NCBI RefSeq assembly: GCF_001514205.1
Contig: NZ_KQ948784.1
Coordinates: forward strand, 32,349 to 96,348
Direction: 5' to 3'
DNA: 64,000 bases
Source: Streptomyces griseoruber
Lineage (GTDB): Bacteria > Actinomycetota > Actinomycetes > Streptomycetales > Streptomycetaceae
Made by a program: the position numbers and the translations under genes. The number at the start of each line of letters is the position of its first letter. Position 1 is the stretch's first letter. This document shows positions 1 through 8,608 of this stretch, in pieces. The notes beneath the pieces are model-generated. The model saw only the letters and a program-made list of their open reading frames with translations, was not told where the DNA came from and ran no database searches.

Positions 1-23
1 CCACACTCGCGAAGGGAACTCCC

Positions 24-1105
24 TTGACTGGTCTCGTCACGTTCGACATCCCGGAGACCGTCACCGGGACACCGGAGGACATCCGCCTCGGACAGCGGAT
101 GATCGAAGCATGGCAGCGCGACGGCATCTACCAGGTCGCCATCCCGCCCGCGCAGCGGAGCGTGGTCGCCGACGCCTACGCGGCGAGCCGGCGGTTCTTC
201 TCCCTGCCGCTCGCCGACAAGTCCCGGCACCTCAGCGACCTCAGCTACAGCGGTTACGTCGCCTCCGGCGAAGAGGTGACCGACGGCGTCCAGGACGGCT
301 CGGAGATCTTCACCGTCACCAAGGACGTGTCCCTCGACGACTCCCGGGTCGCCGAGAACTGGCCCTGTCACGGCCCCGTCCCCTGGCCGGACGAGCAGTA
401 CCGGGAGGCGATCAACGCCTACATGGAACAGTCCGGGGACCTCGGCGAGCGGATCCTCAGGCTCACCGCGCTCGGACTCGGCCAGGACATCGAGGCGTTC
501 ACCCGGCTGACCGACGACGGCTGGCACCACATGCGCGTCCTGCGCTTCCCCGCCGCGTCCGCGACCACCGACCGCGGCATCGGCGCCCACACCGACTACG
601 GTCTGCTGGTCATCGCACCCAGGACGAGGCCGGACAGGCCCTCTACATCCGGCCCCCGATCGAGGGCGAGCGCCGCAACCGCAACTGGCTGCCCGAGGAG
701 AGCGCAGCGGGCGTCTACGAGGACGACGACCGCTGGACCTACGTCCCGCCGGTGCCGCACACCTTCACCGTGTTCCCCGGCGACCTCTTCCAGTTCCTCA
801 CCGGCGGAACCCTGCTCTCCACACCTCACAAGGTGAAACTCGCCGACCGGGAGCGCTACGCCTTCGCCTACTTCCACGAGCCCAGCTTCCAGGCTGCGGC
901 CCGTCCGCTCGACAGCACCGACGACACCGAGTTCCTGCACTACGGCAGTCACTTCACCTCCATGTTCCTGCGCTGCTATCCGGACCGGGTGACGACGCGG
1001 CGGATCCATGCGGAGGACAGGCTGTCCGTGCTGGACAAGCTGAAGGAGGAGGCGGCCGCGGACGGCCGTAAGGCCGACGAGGTGCGTGCGCAACTGCTCG
1101 TCTAG
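24..1105 (+). pseudogene. 2OG-Fe(II) oxygenase (isopenicillin N synthase family), frameshifted
   Basis: This would be a non-haem iron dioxygenase of about 360 residues using 2-oxoglutarate and O2. The first part reads in one frame from a TTG at 24, preceded by GAAGGGA at 11-17, up to H189-T190-D191 (the HxD iron motif, in GAHTDYG) and LLVIA. The rest (TQDEAGQ, YIRPP, the distal His in TPHKVK, then RYAFAYF) continues one base out of register, from about 617 to the TAG at 1103-1105. One missing base near 615-617 restores a complete family member, so this is a recent inactivation or a sequencing error. The stop codon lies inside the CTAG end of the adjacent palindromic element. The true start could lie upstream of the window edge, because no in-frame stop is visible before 24. 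Confidence 0.8.
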
Positions 1106-1270
1106 TGCCGCGGCAGGCAACGTTTGCCCGTCAAGGAGCGGCGTCCGGTGCGTGCTCTCGGCGTGCCGGCCGGAAGTCCTCGTACTGGACGTACTTGGGC
1201 TTTCGGCCGGTGCGGCGAGAGTGCGTGCCGGGCGTCGCGACGGGGCGAACGTCGCCTGCCGCGGCACTAG
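1102..1270. repeat. 169-bp near-palindromic MITE-like element with CTAG ends
   Basis: The two ends are inverted copies: CTAG followed by TGCCGCGGCAGGC is identical at both ends, and the match continues inward with scattered mismatches (GCGTCCGG against GACGCCCGG, CCGGCCGGAAG against CCGGCCGAAAG). Each arm is about 75 bases, with a short central loop containing GTACTGGACGTAC. The whole unit could fold into one long hairpin. It has no coding capacity of its own. It sits between convergent genes, and its terminal TAGs supply both of their stop codons. I recall similar interspersed palindromes from other Streptomyces genomes, but no copy number can be given here. Palindromic CTAG ends could be target duplication or part of the inverted repeat. 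Confidence 0.75.
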
Positions 1271-1938
1271 CTCGTCGGGAAGCGCGCCGTGGCCAGGACG
1301 CTCCCGTCCGGGCCCACCAGGCGGGCGCCGGTCACGGTCGTCGGATCGACCGGGGCCGGTGCCCCCCAGTACCCGTAACCGTCCTTGAGCGGGAACGAAC
1401 CCATCGGGACCGTCGACCCGTCGGCGTGGACGAGCAGACACCGCACCGGGCCCCGGTCGGTCCCGGGGAGCTCGACGGACATGTACACCCAGCCCCGGTC
1501 ACCGCCATGAGTGAAGATGCGGCCCACCTCGTGGCCGCCGGAGACCAGGGCGGCCTCCCGCAGATCGCCGTCCGTCCGCCGGGAGACCGACGACGGCGCG
1601 CCTTCGACCACCGTGCCGACCGCCCAGCCGCCGAAACCGCAGGCCACGGTCGCGGCCACCGCGGCCGCCGCCAGCCGTAGCCGGTGCCTGCGGGGCTTCG
1701 CCGCGGGGGCCGCGCCCAGGGCCCGTACGACCCGGCTCTCGAAACCGACCGGCGGCTCGGCGTCCGGCAGCAGCGCGAGCAGACCGTCGCCGACCGCCGT
1801 CAGCCGTTCGACATGCTCCCGGCAGTCCGGGCAACGGTCCAGATGGGCGACGGCCTCGGCCCGCTCGCGGGCCGGCAGGATCCCGAGCGCCAGCTCGGCG
1901 CCCTGCTCCCGCAGCCGCTCGCACTCCATGCCGCTCAC
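1267..1938 (-). CDS. RskA-like membrane anti-sigma factor
   Basis: A 223-aa membrane regulator that should hold the neighbouring ECF sigma factor inactive. The N-terminus carries a zinc-binding anti-sigma (ZAS) motif, HLDRCPDC, with H32, C36 and C39. A hydrophobic segment at about residues 83-106 is the single membrane span. The C-terminal extracytoplasmic region (VYMSVELPG, LPLKDGYGYW-like segment, TGARLVGPDGSVLA) matches the RskA domain. I chose the GTG at 1938 because it overlaps the sigma gene's TGA (GTGA), a classical coupling arrangement; an internal ATG at 1929 is possible. Its last codon and stop run into the palindromic element. The inducing signal is not visible; adjacency to a cupredoxin gene hints at redox or copper. 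Confidence 0.88.
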   Translation of the reverse strand: MSGMECERLREQGAELALGILPARERAEAVAHLDRCPDCREHVERLTAVGDGLLALLPDAEPPVGFESRVVRALGAAPAAKPRRHRLRLAAAAVAATVACGFGGWAVGTVVEGAPSSVSRRTDGDLREAALVSGGHEVGRIFTHGGDRGWVYMSVELPGTDRGPVRCLLVHADGSTVPMGSFPLKDGYGYWGAPAPVDPTTVTGARLVGPDGSVLATARFPTS

Positions 1939-2510
1939 CGCCTCTCCTCCGTCTCGAGGAGGGCACGCACCTTGCGCGTGCCGGTCCGGATCCGGGTCTT
2001 CGCCGTGCCCAGCGGAATGTGCTCGGCCTCCGCGACCTCCCAGGCCGTCATCCCGTAGATCCCGGCCATCACCAGGGCCCGCGCCTGCTCCCGGGGCAGC
2101 TCCGCGACCGCCCGCCGGACCCGCTCCGCGTTGTCGTCGGCGAGCGCCCGCCGCTCGGGCGTCTCGGTCATGCTGCCCAGCAGCGCGTCCAGGTCCTCCG
2201 GCGCGACCGGTCGCGCCCGCCGGGCCCGTACCGCGTCGATCGCCAGGTTGTGCGCGATGGTCGTCAGCCAGGCCCGCACGGAGCCCCGCCGGGAGTCGAA
2301 CATCTGTGCGTGTCGCCAGGCCCGCTCGAAGGTCTGCTGGGCGACGTCCTCGGCGAGCTGGGCGTCGCCCAGGACGGCGAGGGCCACACCGTGGACCGTG
2401 CTCTGGAAGCGGCGCACGAACGCCACGGCGAGCTCGGGATCGCCCGTCGTCAGGCCGGTGAGCAGTGCCTCGTCGGGCACCCGCCCGAAGGAAAGGCCCA
2501 TGCGCCACAT
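1935..2510 (-). CDS. ECF RNA polymerase sigma factor (SigK-like)
   Basis: Sigma factor of about 191 aa with region 2 (ELAVAFVRRFQSTVHGVALAVLGD, then DVAQQTFERAW and RRGSVRAWLTTIAHNLAIDAVR) and region 4 (LPREQARALVMAGIYGMTAWEVAEAEHIPLGTAKTRIR). It lacks the conserved domains of housekeeping sigma factors, so it is group 4 (ECF). It is co-transcribed and translationally coupled with the downstream RskA-like anti-sigma factor. The reading frame stays open to 2603, but the family N-terminus fits a start at the ATG at 2510 or at 2501; neither has a strong ribosome binding site. It is divergent from the cupredoxin lipoprotein gene, a likely target from the shared 2511-2680 intergenic region (inference). 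Confidence 0.88.
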   Translation of the reverse strand: MWRMGLSFGRVPDEALLTGLTTGDPELAVAFVRRFQSTVHGVALAVLGDAQLAEDVAQQTFERAWRHAQMFDSRRGSVRAWLTTIAHNLAIDAVRARRARPVAPEDLDALLGSMTETPERRALADDNAERVRRAVAELPREQARALVMAGIYGMTAWEVAEAEHIPLGTAKTRIRTGTRKVRALLETEERR

Positions 2511-2680
2511 ACCAGGAATACGTTCCGGCGCCCGGAAGGGATTGCGCTGACAGCAATTCCCCGCCACGCAATGGTCCCCCCACCCAATTCTCTCCCTCCC
2601 CACGCGATCCTCCGGACCGCAATCCCTCCGCCCGCCGGGGCCGTACCCCTTGCAGGGGGACGAATCCGGAGGACCGACTC

Positions 2681-3154
2681 ATGACCATCCCGCACACCCG
2701 CGACCGCGTGCTCCTCGGCGTGGCCGCCGGCGGTCTGACCGCCCTGCTCGCCGCCTGCGGAGGCGGCGGCAGTGACAGCAGCGGCACCGGTGCCACCACG
2801 GCCCCGGCCCCGTCGAAGCCCGCGACCTCGGGGACCCAGGTCACGGCGAAGCTGACCGACTTCCACATCCAGCTCTCGGCACAGAACTTCCAGCCCGGCC
2901 GGTACACCTTCACCGCGCAGAACATGGGCCACCACGAACACGCCCTGGAGCTCGACGGCCCCGGCGGCGAGAACCGCAGCAAGACGCTGGAGCCCGGGCA
3001 GTCCGCGACCCTGACGGTGACGCTGAAGCCCGGCTCGTACCAGGTGTACTGCCCGGTCGACGGACACAAGGACCTCGGTATGAAGACGCACCTCGCGGTC
3101 GGCGGGACCCCGGCGCCGACCAGCAGCGACACCTCCACGAGCAATGGCTACTGA
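2681..3154 (+). CDS. Cupredoxin-domain lipoprotein
   Basis: A 157-aa exported lipoprotein with a plastocyanin-like fold. The signal peptide ends in a lipobox (L-A-A-C26), followed by a Gly/Ser/Thr/Pro linker. The type 1 copper ligands expected of a cupredoxin can be placed: His in HHEHALE (residues 84-87), Cys124, His129 in YCPVDGH and Met134 in LGM. It would sit on the outer face of the membrane and carry electrons or bind copper. The ATG at 2681 has GGAGGA about eight bases upstream. A small CCCCT-TGC-AGGGG hairpin lies just before the ribosome binding site. Its end overlaps the start of the following membrane-protein gene by 11 bases. Confidence 0.87.
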   Translation: MTIPHTRDRVLLGVAAGGLTALLAACGGGGSDSSGTGATTAPAPSKPATSGTQVTAKLTDFHIQLSAQNFQPGRYTFTAQNMGHHEHALELDGPGGENRSKTLEPGQSATLTVTLKPGSYQVYCPVDGHKDLGMKTHLAVGGTPAPTSSDTSTSNGY

Positions 3155-3602
3155 GCGAACGGCCGCGACGCTCGTCCTGCGCCTGGCCGGCGCGGGGCTG
3201 ACGGCGGCGATGGCCGCGATCCATCTGCGCCTGTGGGCCGAGGGCTACCGGGACCTCGTCACCATCGGGCCGCTCTTCCTGGTCAACGGAGTCATCGGCA
3301 TCCTGCTCGCCGCGGCGCTGCTGGTCACCCCCGTGCGCGGGCTGGCCCCGGTGGCCGCGGTCAGCGCCCTCTTCACGGCCGGCACGCTGGGCGCCCTGGT
3401 GCTCAGCCTCACCACGGGTCTGTTCGGATTCGTCGAGTCGACCGGCGCGGAGCTGGTCCGCCCGACCCTGTACGTGGAGGTGGCGGGAGTGGCCGTCCTG
3501 GCCACCCTGGCGGTGACCGCCCACAGCCACCCCCACCACCGCACACACACCCGCGCGGGCCGCAGCGGCGGCGACCACCGGACGGCGACACCGCGACGCT
3601 GA
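3144..3602 (+). CDS. Small integral membrane protein
   Basis: A 152-aa protein with four hydrophobic segments, roughly residues 8-30, 40-62, 65-92 and 108-128, and a His/Arg-rich C-terminal tail (HSHPHHRTHTRAGR). I do not recognise a named family. The ATG at 3144 lies inside the end of the cupredoxin gene, so the two are co-translated and probably work together. The His-rich tail beside a copper-protein gene is compatible with metal binding, but that is only a suggestion. Confidence 0.75.
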   Translation: MATERTAATLVLRLAGAGLTAAMAAIHLRLWAEGYRDLVTIGPLFLVNGVIGILLAAALLVTPVRGLAPVAAVSALFTAGTLGALVLSLTTGLFGFVESTGAELVRPTLYVEVAGVAVLATLAVTAHSHPHHRTHTRAGRSGGDHRTATPRR

Positions 3603-3772
3603 CCGACCGGTCTGCGGGCCGACGCCCGGATCGGGCCGGGCAGCCGGTGCAACCGAGCCAAACCCTGCTTCCCTGATACCAGTTGACCTGCGCGTTCGTT
3701 TCACGGACCGGTCGTACGGGCAGGTGACGTGCAACGTGGTCCCGGGCATGGGCGCGGGAGGGGGACACGGCG

Positions 3773-4651
3773 GTGCCTGACCTGGTGCGGACGGTTGGCG
3801 GGCGGCGGTTGCGCGTGGAGATCTCGGGGGATCCGCGTGGAAGACCGGTGTTCCTGTTGCACGGCATGCCCGGCAGCCGGGTCGGGCCGCGGCCCCGGGC
3901 CATGTTCCTCTACCAGCGCGGGGCCCGGCTCATCAGCTTCGACCGACCGGGATACGGCGGCTCGGACCGCAGGCCCGGGCGGCGCGTCGTGGACGTCGCC
4001 GAGGACGTCGCGGCCGTCGCCGACGCCCTCGGGCTGGGCCGCTTCGCGGTGGCCGGCCGGTCCGGCGGGGCACCGCACGCCCTCGCCTGCGCCGCGATCC
4101 TGTCCGCACGCGTGACACGGGCCGCCGCCCTGGTGGGCCTCGCACCGAGGGACGCCGAGGGGCTCGACTGGTTCGCGGGGATGACACCGTTCAACGTCCG
4201 GGACTTCCGCACGGCGTTCACCGACCCGGAGCGGTACGCCGCCGGCATCATCCCGCGCTCGGCCGCCATCCGCAGCAACCCGGCGCGGCTGCTGGAGGAG
4301 CTTCGCTCCGACCTGACCGACGAGGACCGGCTGATCGTCTCCGAGAACAGCATCCGCTCCATGCTGCTGCGCAACTATCACGAGGCGCTGCGCACGTCAC
4401 CGTACGGCTGGATCGACGATGCGCTCGCGCTGACCAGCCCCTGGGGCTTCGACCCGGCGCACATCGGGGTGCCGGTGCTGCTGTGGCACGGCGCGAAGGA
4501 CGTGTTCTCCCCGCCCTCGCACTTTTCGTGGCTGGCCGAGCGCATCCCCCGGGCCGAAGCCGTCCTGGAACCCGGGGCGGCGCATTTCGCGTCCCTGCGC
4601 GCCCTCCCGGACGTACTGGACTGGCTGCTGCAGGACACGCCGGGGGACTGA
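3773..4651 (+). CDS. Alpha/beta hydrolase
   Basis: A 292-aa cytoplasmic alpha/beta-fold hydrolase. The nucleophile elbow is GRSGG (Ser near residue 96), the oxyanion-hole segment is LLHGMPGS near the N-terminus, the acid is the Asp in GAKDVFSPP (about 243) and the catalytic His is in AAHFAS (about 269). The GTG start at 3773 follows a GGGAGGGGG run about ten bases upstream. The substrate cannot be told; the HGMPGS group is broad and includes esterases and epoxide-hydrolase-like enzymes. It is a single gene, convergent with fxsT across 15 bases. Confidence 0.85.
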   Translation: MPDLVRTVGGRRLRVEISGDPRGRPVFLLHGMPGSRVGPRPRAMFLYQRGARLISFDRPGYGGSDRRPGRRVVDVAEDVAAVADALGLGRFAVAGRSGGAPHALACAAILSARVTRAAALVGLAPRDAEGLDWFAGMTPFNVRDFRTAFTDPERYAAGIIPRSAAIRSNPARLLEELRSDLTDEDRLIVSENSIRSMLLRNYHEALRTSPYGWIDDALALTSPWGFDPAHIGVPVLLWHGAKDVFSPPSHFSWLAERIPRAEAVLEPGAAHFASLRALPDVLDWLLQDTPGD

Positions 4652-4666
4652 GGCCGTCGGCGTGCC

Positions 4667-7600
4667 TCACACCGCCAGCGGCTCCAGATCCCGGTACACC
4701 CGCCGTTCGAGTGCCACGAAGTGGGTGATGCCGTTGCTCTCGCCGAGTTGGCGCAGCTGGCGCTCCAGTTCGTTCACGGCCTCCCCGCGGCGGGCACGGG
4801 CCTCGTCGGTGCGGCCCAGAGCGGCGAGGGTGAGGGCGCTGTTGCTGACGACGGCCAGGGTCTCCGGGTGCTGGGCGCCGAGGATGCCGCGCAGGGCGTC
4901 CACAGCGCGCTTCTCCAGCTTCCAGGCTTCCTCCGGCCGGTCCGTCCCGGCCAGCACGATGGCGTAGTTGGCGGAACAGAACTGGGTGTGCGGGTGGTGG
5001 TCGCCGAGCACGTCCGTCATCCGCTCGATCGTCCTGCGGAACACGGTCTCGGCCTGCTCCATGTCGCCGCAACCCCAGTGGAAGATGGCCAGGTTGTTCA
5101 TCGCGGCCTGGGTGTAGGGGTGTGCCTCGCCGGGGACCTTCACATACTCGGCGAGCACCCGCTGGGCCACCTTTCGCGCCTCCTGCCGGTCACCGGCCGC
5201 GAACAGGTCGGCGGCGAGATTGAGTTCACACGCCAAGGAGTCCGGGGTGGGTGCCGTGTACTGCTGGCGGTACTGCTCCAGGGTCGCCGACGTCAGCCGC
5301 AGCGCATCCTCGAAGAGGCCGGCCCGGCGCAGGGAGACCGCGAGTGACTTGGCGCACCGCAGCGTGCCGGGGAAGTCCTTGCCCAGGATCCGCTTGTGCT
5401 GCTGGTACGCCTTCGAGAGCACGGTCACCGACTCGGTGTACCGGCCCACCTCGCGCAGGTCGCGGCCGAGACTGTCGGCCGACGCCAGCGTGTAGGGATG
5501 GTCCGGGCCGAGGACCTCGGTACGGCGGTCGTAGGTCTGCTGGTCGAGCTGTCGGGCCTCGCCGTAGTTGCCGACCATGCGCAGGGCGAGCGCGAGGTTG
5601 TTGGCGGCGTTCAGGGTGCGGGGGTGGGACTCGTGGAAGATCTGGCTGAAGCCTTCGTGCGCCTCCTTCGCCAGTTCCACCGCCCTGGTGTACTCCCCGA
5701 GGGCGGCGAGGTCGCTGGCGAGGCTGGACGTGGTGACGTAGGTGTGCGGGTGCGTGGTGCCCAGCACGCGTCGTTGCCGGTCGCGCAGCTCCTCGTCTAT
5801 CTCCTGCGCCTCCACGTAACGCCCTTGCGAGCGCAGGACGTTGGCGAGCTGGCATCGAAGGTAGAGGTACTGCACGTCGTCCTCGCCGAGGAGCGGCTTC
5901 CAGTGGGCCAGGAGGTCTTGGGCGAGTCGTTGCGCGCGCGGGAACTCGCCGCGCTTCCACAGGTAGCGGACACGGTCGATGAGCAGCCGGCGCGGGTCCG
6001 CCTCGGTGCAGTTGCGGATGTCGGAGGCGGCCAGGTGCGGCCAGATGACACCGAAGCGCGGCCAGGACTCGGGATCGTCGATGGGTTCGTCGCCGTCGGG
6101 CCGGGTGCCCGCGAGGACCGTGTGGACCATGTGCCGGGCGGTGCGCCGGTCCTCCTCCGACATCTGCGAGCGGATCACGGCCTGCACCAACCGGTGCACC
6201 TGGATGGAGCTGGAGACCTGGTCGACCTTGGCGAGCGCGAGCTGGCCGATCTCCCGGATGACCCGGCCGAGCAGCAGACTCTCCTGCAGGGCGGGGTCGT
6301 ACGGCTTGAGCGCGTCGATCATCTCCTTGCTGTAGAGCAGCTGCGAGGAGATCGGCTCGGGGGCGAGGAAGGCGCACAGCTGGAGCAGCCGCACCGAGGC
6401 GGGAGAACGTTCCTTCAGCCGCTCGATGGAGATGTTCCAGGTCGCGGCGACCGTCTCCGGGTAGTCGGAGGCCTGGTTGAGCGCGAGGACCGCGGCCGTC
6501 TGCTCGGTGAGCCGGCGCAGGTACTCGGCGATCGGGGTGGCGGTCTCGGCCAGCCAGGCCGCCGCCTGTTCCACGGCCAGCGGCAGGTCGCCCAGCGCGG
6601 TGGCCACCTGGTCGGCCTCGTCGGCGGTCAGACCCGGAGCGCGCCGGGAGAGGTGCTCCACGCTCTCGCGCCGCAGGAAGACGTCGACGGCGAGCGTCGC
6701 CCCCTGCTGGGACCACGACTGGTTGCGGGAGGTGACGAGGATGTGCCCGCTGCTGCCGGTGGGGAAGTAGCCGGTGAGCTCCTCGGGCGAGTCGGCGTTG
6801 TCGAACACCAGGATCCAGCGCTCCGTCGGGATTCCGCGCGAGAGCATGTGCACGGTCTCCTGGCTGGCCAGGGCCATGTCCTCACCGCCGGGTGCGCCGA
6901 TGAGCGCGCCGAGTTCGGCGAGCGAGGCGACCACGTCGTCGATGTGCTCCGCGGAGACCCACCACACCAGGTCGTAGTCCGCCATGAACCGGTGCACGTA
7001 CTCCAGGGCGATCTGCGTCTTGCCGACGCCACCGAGCCCGAACAGCGCCTGCGGCTGCGGCAGGACGACCGACATGCCGCCCCGCAGCTGGTCACGTACC
7101 TGCTCCAGGATCTGCCCGCGCCCGGTGAAGGTGCTGTTGCGCTGCGGCACGTTCCAGAACTTGGGTGTCTGCCCGGGGAACCGGGGCGCGGCCGGTCCGC
7201 CGTCCGGGAGTTGCCCGGGCAGCTCCAGCGCGTCGAGGAGGACGGTGGCACATCCCGTCTCGTCGAGTCCCTGCAGATCGGCCGGGCCGCCCCGGTCCAG
7301 GTACGCCTCCGGCAGCCGGACCTCGTCGACCCGCACGGGCACCAGCGCGCCCGGGGTCGTCTCCGCGGACATGAGGGCGGCGAGGACGGTCTCGGCATGG
7401 CGGGAGCGCTGGAGGGCGTTGGACAGCAGGACGAGGGTACGGGTGCCGGGCTCGACGCGGTCGAGGGTGCCGCCGGACAGGTTGTGCAGGGTGACGTTGC
7501 ACCCGGCCCGCCTGAGCAGCGACTCGACCCAGTCCGCCCACATTCTGTTCTCCGCCGCGTAGGCCACGACCATCTCCGCCGCCACCGTCTGTGGCCGGCG

Positions 7601-8608
7601 CCGGATGAACGTGTCCCGGCAGCGCAGCCGCACCGACTCCGGTATCGGCGGCAGCCCGGTCACCTCGCCGTCGGAGACCACCGACGTCAGGCGCTCGAAG
7701 GCGGACAGCAGCGACTTGGGGTCGCCGGTCTCGTCGCCGAAGGTGGCGAGCGTCTCCTCGTAGGCGTAGTAGGGCCGGTAGGGAATCTCCACGCTGCCCC
7801 AGTAGGCGGTGGCCTCCTCGGCGCTCAGCTGCTCGCCGTTCGGCCCCTTGGGCAGCCCCATGAACTTCAGCCGGGCCAGGGCGCGGCCGGCGTCGACCTT
7901 GTCCTTCTCGCCCTCGTCGATGCGCATCGGCACGGGCAGCACCCGGATCCGCCGCTTGCGGTGCTCGTCCCCGACGCTGTGCGCGACCTCGGCGGCGCCG
8001 TCCAGGGACTGGTCGCTGAGCGTGAAGCAGTCGACGAGCATGTCCGGCATCTGCAGGGTGCAGATGTCCGCGGTGTCCGACAGCCCCGTGCGCGAGTCGA
8101 TCAGGACGTAGTCGTAGGACCGCTTCATGCTGTCGCGCAGGGCCTCGAGGAAGGCGCCGCCGCCCAGGCGGTCGTAGAAGTTGTCCCACTCCAGGGAGGA
8201 GGCCGTCGCCGAGTACGCGCGGAACTGACGGCCCGCGGAGAGGAAGTCCAGCGAGCCCCCGTCCTGGAAGTTCAGCCCCAGTCGCTCGGGGGTGAGCGAG
8301 ACGGCGTGCTGCTCGACGTCCGCGTACTCCAGATGCCAGGCCCCGCTGCGGCGGGCGCCGTCCGTGGCCGCCCAGGCGTAGTCCTGGAGGATGTTGATGA
8401 CCCCCGTGGTCGCCGTGAGCGCGTTGGGGTCGAGGAACGGGTGGAAGAAGCGGTGCAGGCCCGGCGCCTCGAGGTCCCAGTCGACGGCGAGGACGCGCTT
8501 GCCGTTCGCGGCGAGGATCCACGCCGTATTGGCCAGCGCCATGGTACGTCCGGTGCCACCCTTGTACGAGTAGAAGGTGATGATGCGTCCGTCCCTGGCG
8601 GCCGTCAT
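4667..8608 (-). CDS. fxsT: FxSxx-COOH system tetratricopeptide repeat protein FxsT
   Basis: A 1313-aa STAND-type protein and the last gene of the FxSxx-COOH locus. In order it has: a ParA/MinD-like P-loop domain (SYKGGTGRT, Lys16-Thr22, with VDWDLEAPGLHRFF and DSRTGLSD); a TIR-like segment at about 340-460 (MWADWVESLLRRAG, TRTLVLLSNALQ); an NB-ARC ATPase at about 490-800 (GLGGVGKTQ near 523, WILVFDNAD, LPLAVEQAAAWL); and TPR-type repeats from about 880 to 1300 (repeated HPHT, HPYTL, HPETL units spaced about 42 residues apart). The ATG at 8608 overlaps the fxsC stop as ATGA; the frame is open further upstream only as a shadow of fxsC. By domain logic it is a nucleotide-dependent signalling or scaffold protein. 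Its biochemical role in these loci is, to my knowledge, not established. Confidence 0.9.
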   Translation of the reverse strand: MTAARDGRIITFYSYKGGTGRTMALANTAWILAANGKRVLAVDWDLEAPGLHRFFHPFLDPNALTATTGVINILQDYAWAATDGARRSGAWHLEYADVEQHAVSLTPERLGLNFQDGGSLDFLSAGRQFRAYSATASSLEWDNFYDRLGGGAFLEALRDSMKRSYDYVLIDSRTGLSDTADICTLQMPDMLVDCFTLSDQSLDGAAEVAHSVGDEHRKRRIRVLPVPMRIDEGEKDKVDAGRALARLKFMGLPKGPNGEQLSAEEATAYWGSVEIPYRPYYAYEETLATFGDETGDPKSLLSAFERLTSVVSDGEVTGLPPIPESVRLRCRDTFIRRRPQTVAAEMVVAYAAENRMWADWVESLLRRAGCNVTLHNLSGGTLDRVEPGTRTLVLLSNALQRSRHAETVLAALMSAETTPGALVPVRVDEVRLPEAYLDRGGPADLQGLDETGCATVLLDALELPGQLPDGGPAAPRFPGQTPKFWNVPQRNSTFTGRGQILEQVRDQLRGGMSVVLPQPQALFGLGGVGKTQIALEYVHRFMADYDLVWWVSAEHIDDVVASLAELGALIGAPGGEDMALASQETVHMLSRGIPTERWILVFDNADSPEELTGYFPTGSSGHILVTSRNQSWSQQGATLAVDVFLRRESVEHLSRRAPGLTADEADQVATALGDLPLAVEQAAAWLAETATPIAEYLRRLTEQTAAVLALNQASDYPETVAATWNISIERLKERSPASVRLLQLCAFLAPEPISSQLLYSKEMIDALKPYDPALQESLLLGRVIREIGQLALAKVDQVSSSIQVHRLVQAVIRSQMSEEDRRTARHMVHTVLAGTRPDGDEPIDDPESWPRFGVIWPHLAASDIRNCTEADPRRLLIDRVRYLWKRGEFPRAQRLAQDLLAHWKPLLGEDDVQYLYLRCQLANVLRSQGRYVEAQEIDEELRDRQRRVLGTTHPHTYVTTSSLASDLAALGEYTRAVELAKEAHEGFSQIFHESHPRTLNAANNLALALRMVGNYGEARQLDQQTYDRRTEVLGPDHPYTLASADSLGRDLREVGRYTESVTVLSKAYQQHKRILGKDFPGTLRCAKSLAVSLRRAGLFEDALRLTSATLEQYRQQYTAPTPDSLACELNLAADLFAAGDRQEARKVAQRVLAEYVKVPGEAHPYTQAAMNNLAIFHWGCGDMEQAETVFRRTIERMTDVLGDHHPHTQFCSANYAIVLAGTDRPEEAWKLEKRAVDALRGILGAQHPETLAVVSNSALTLAALGRTDEARARRGEAVNELERQLRQLGESNGITHFVALERRVYRDLEPLAV

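Noticed and set aside
2501..2530. GGAAC just upstream of the ECF sigma start as an autoregulatory ECF -35 box
   Set aside because: No matching -10 element lies at the right distance, and a transcript from it would begin inside the coding region.
2640..2665. CCCCT/AGGGG hairpin before the cupredoxin gene as a riboswitch or terminator
   Set aside because: It is a very short stem with no conserved core sequence and only a few bases from the ribosome binding site.
1267..3144. A 625-aa minus-strand frame joining the anti-sigma gene to upstream sequence
   Set aside because: The N-terminal two thirds are antisense to the cupredoxin gene or out of frame with the sigma gene. The anti-sigma protein starts at the GTGA overlap at 1938.
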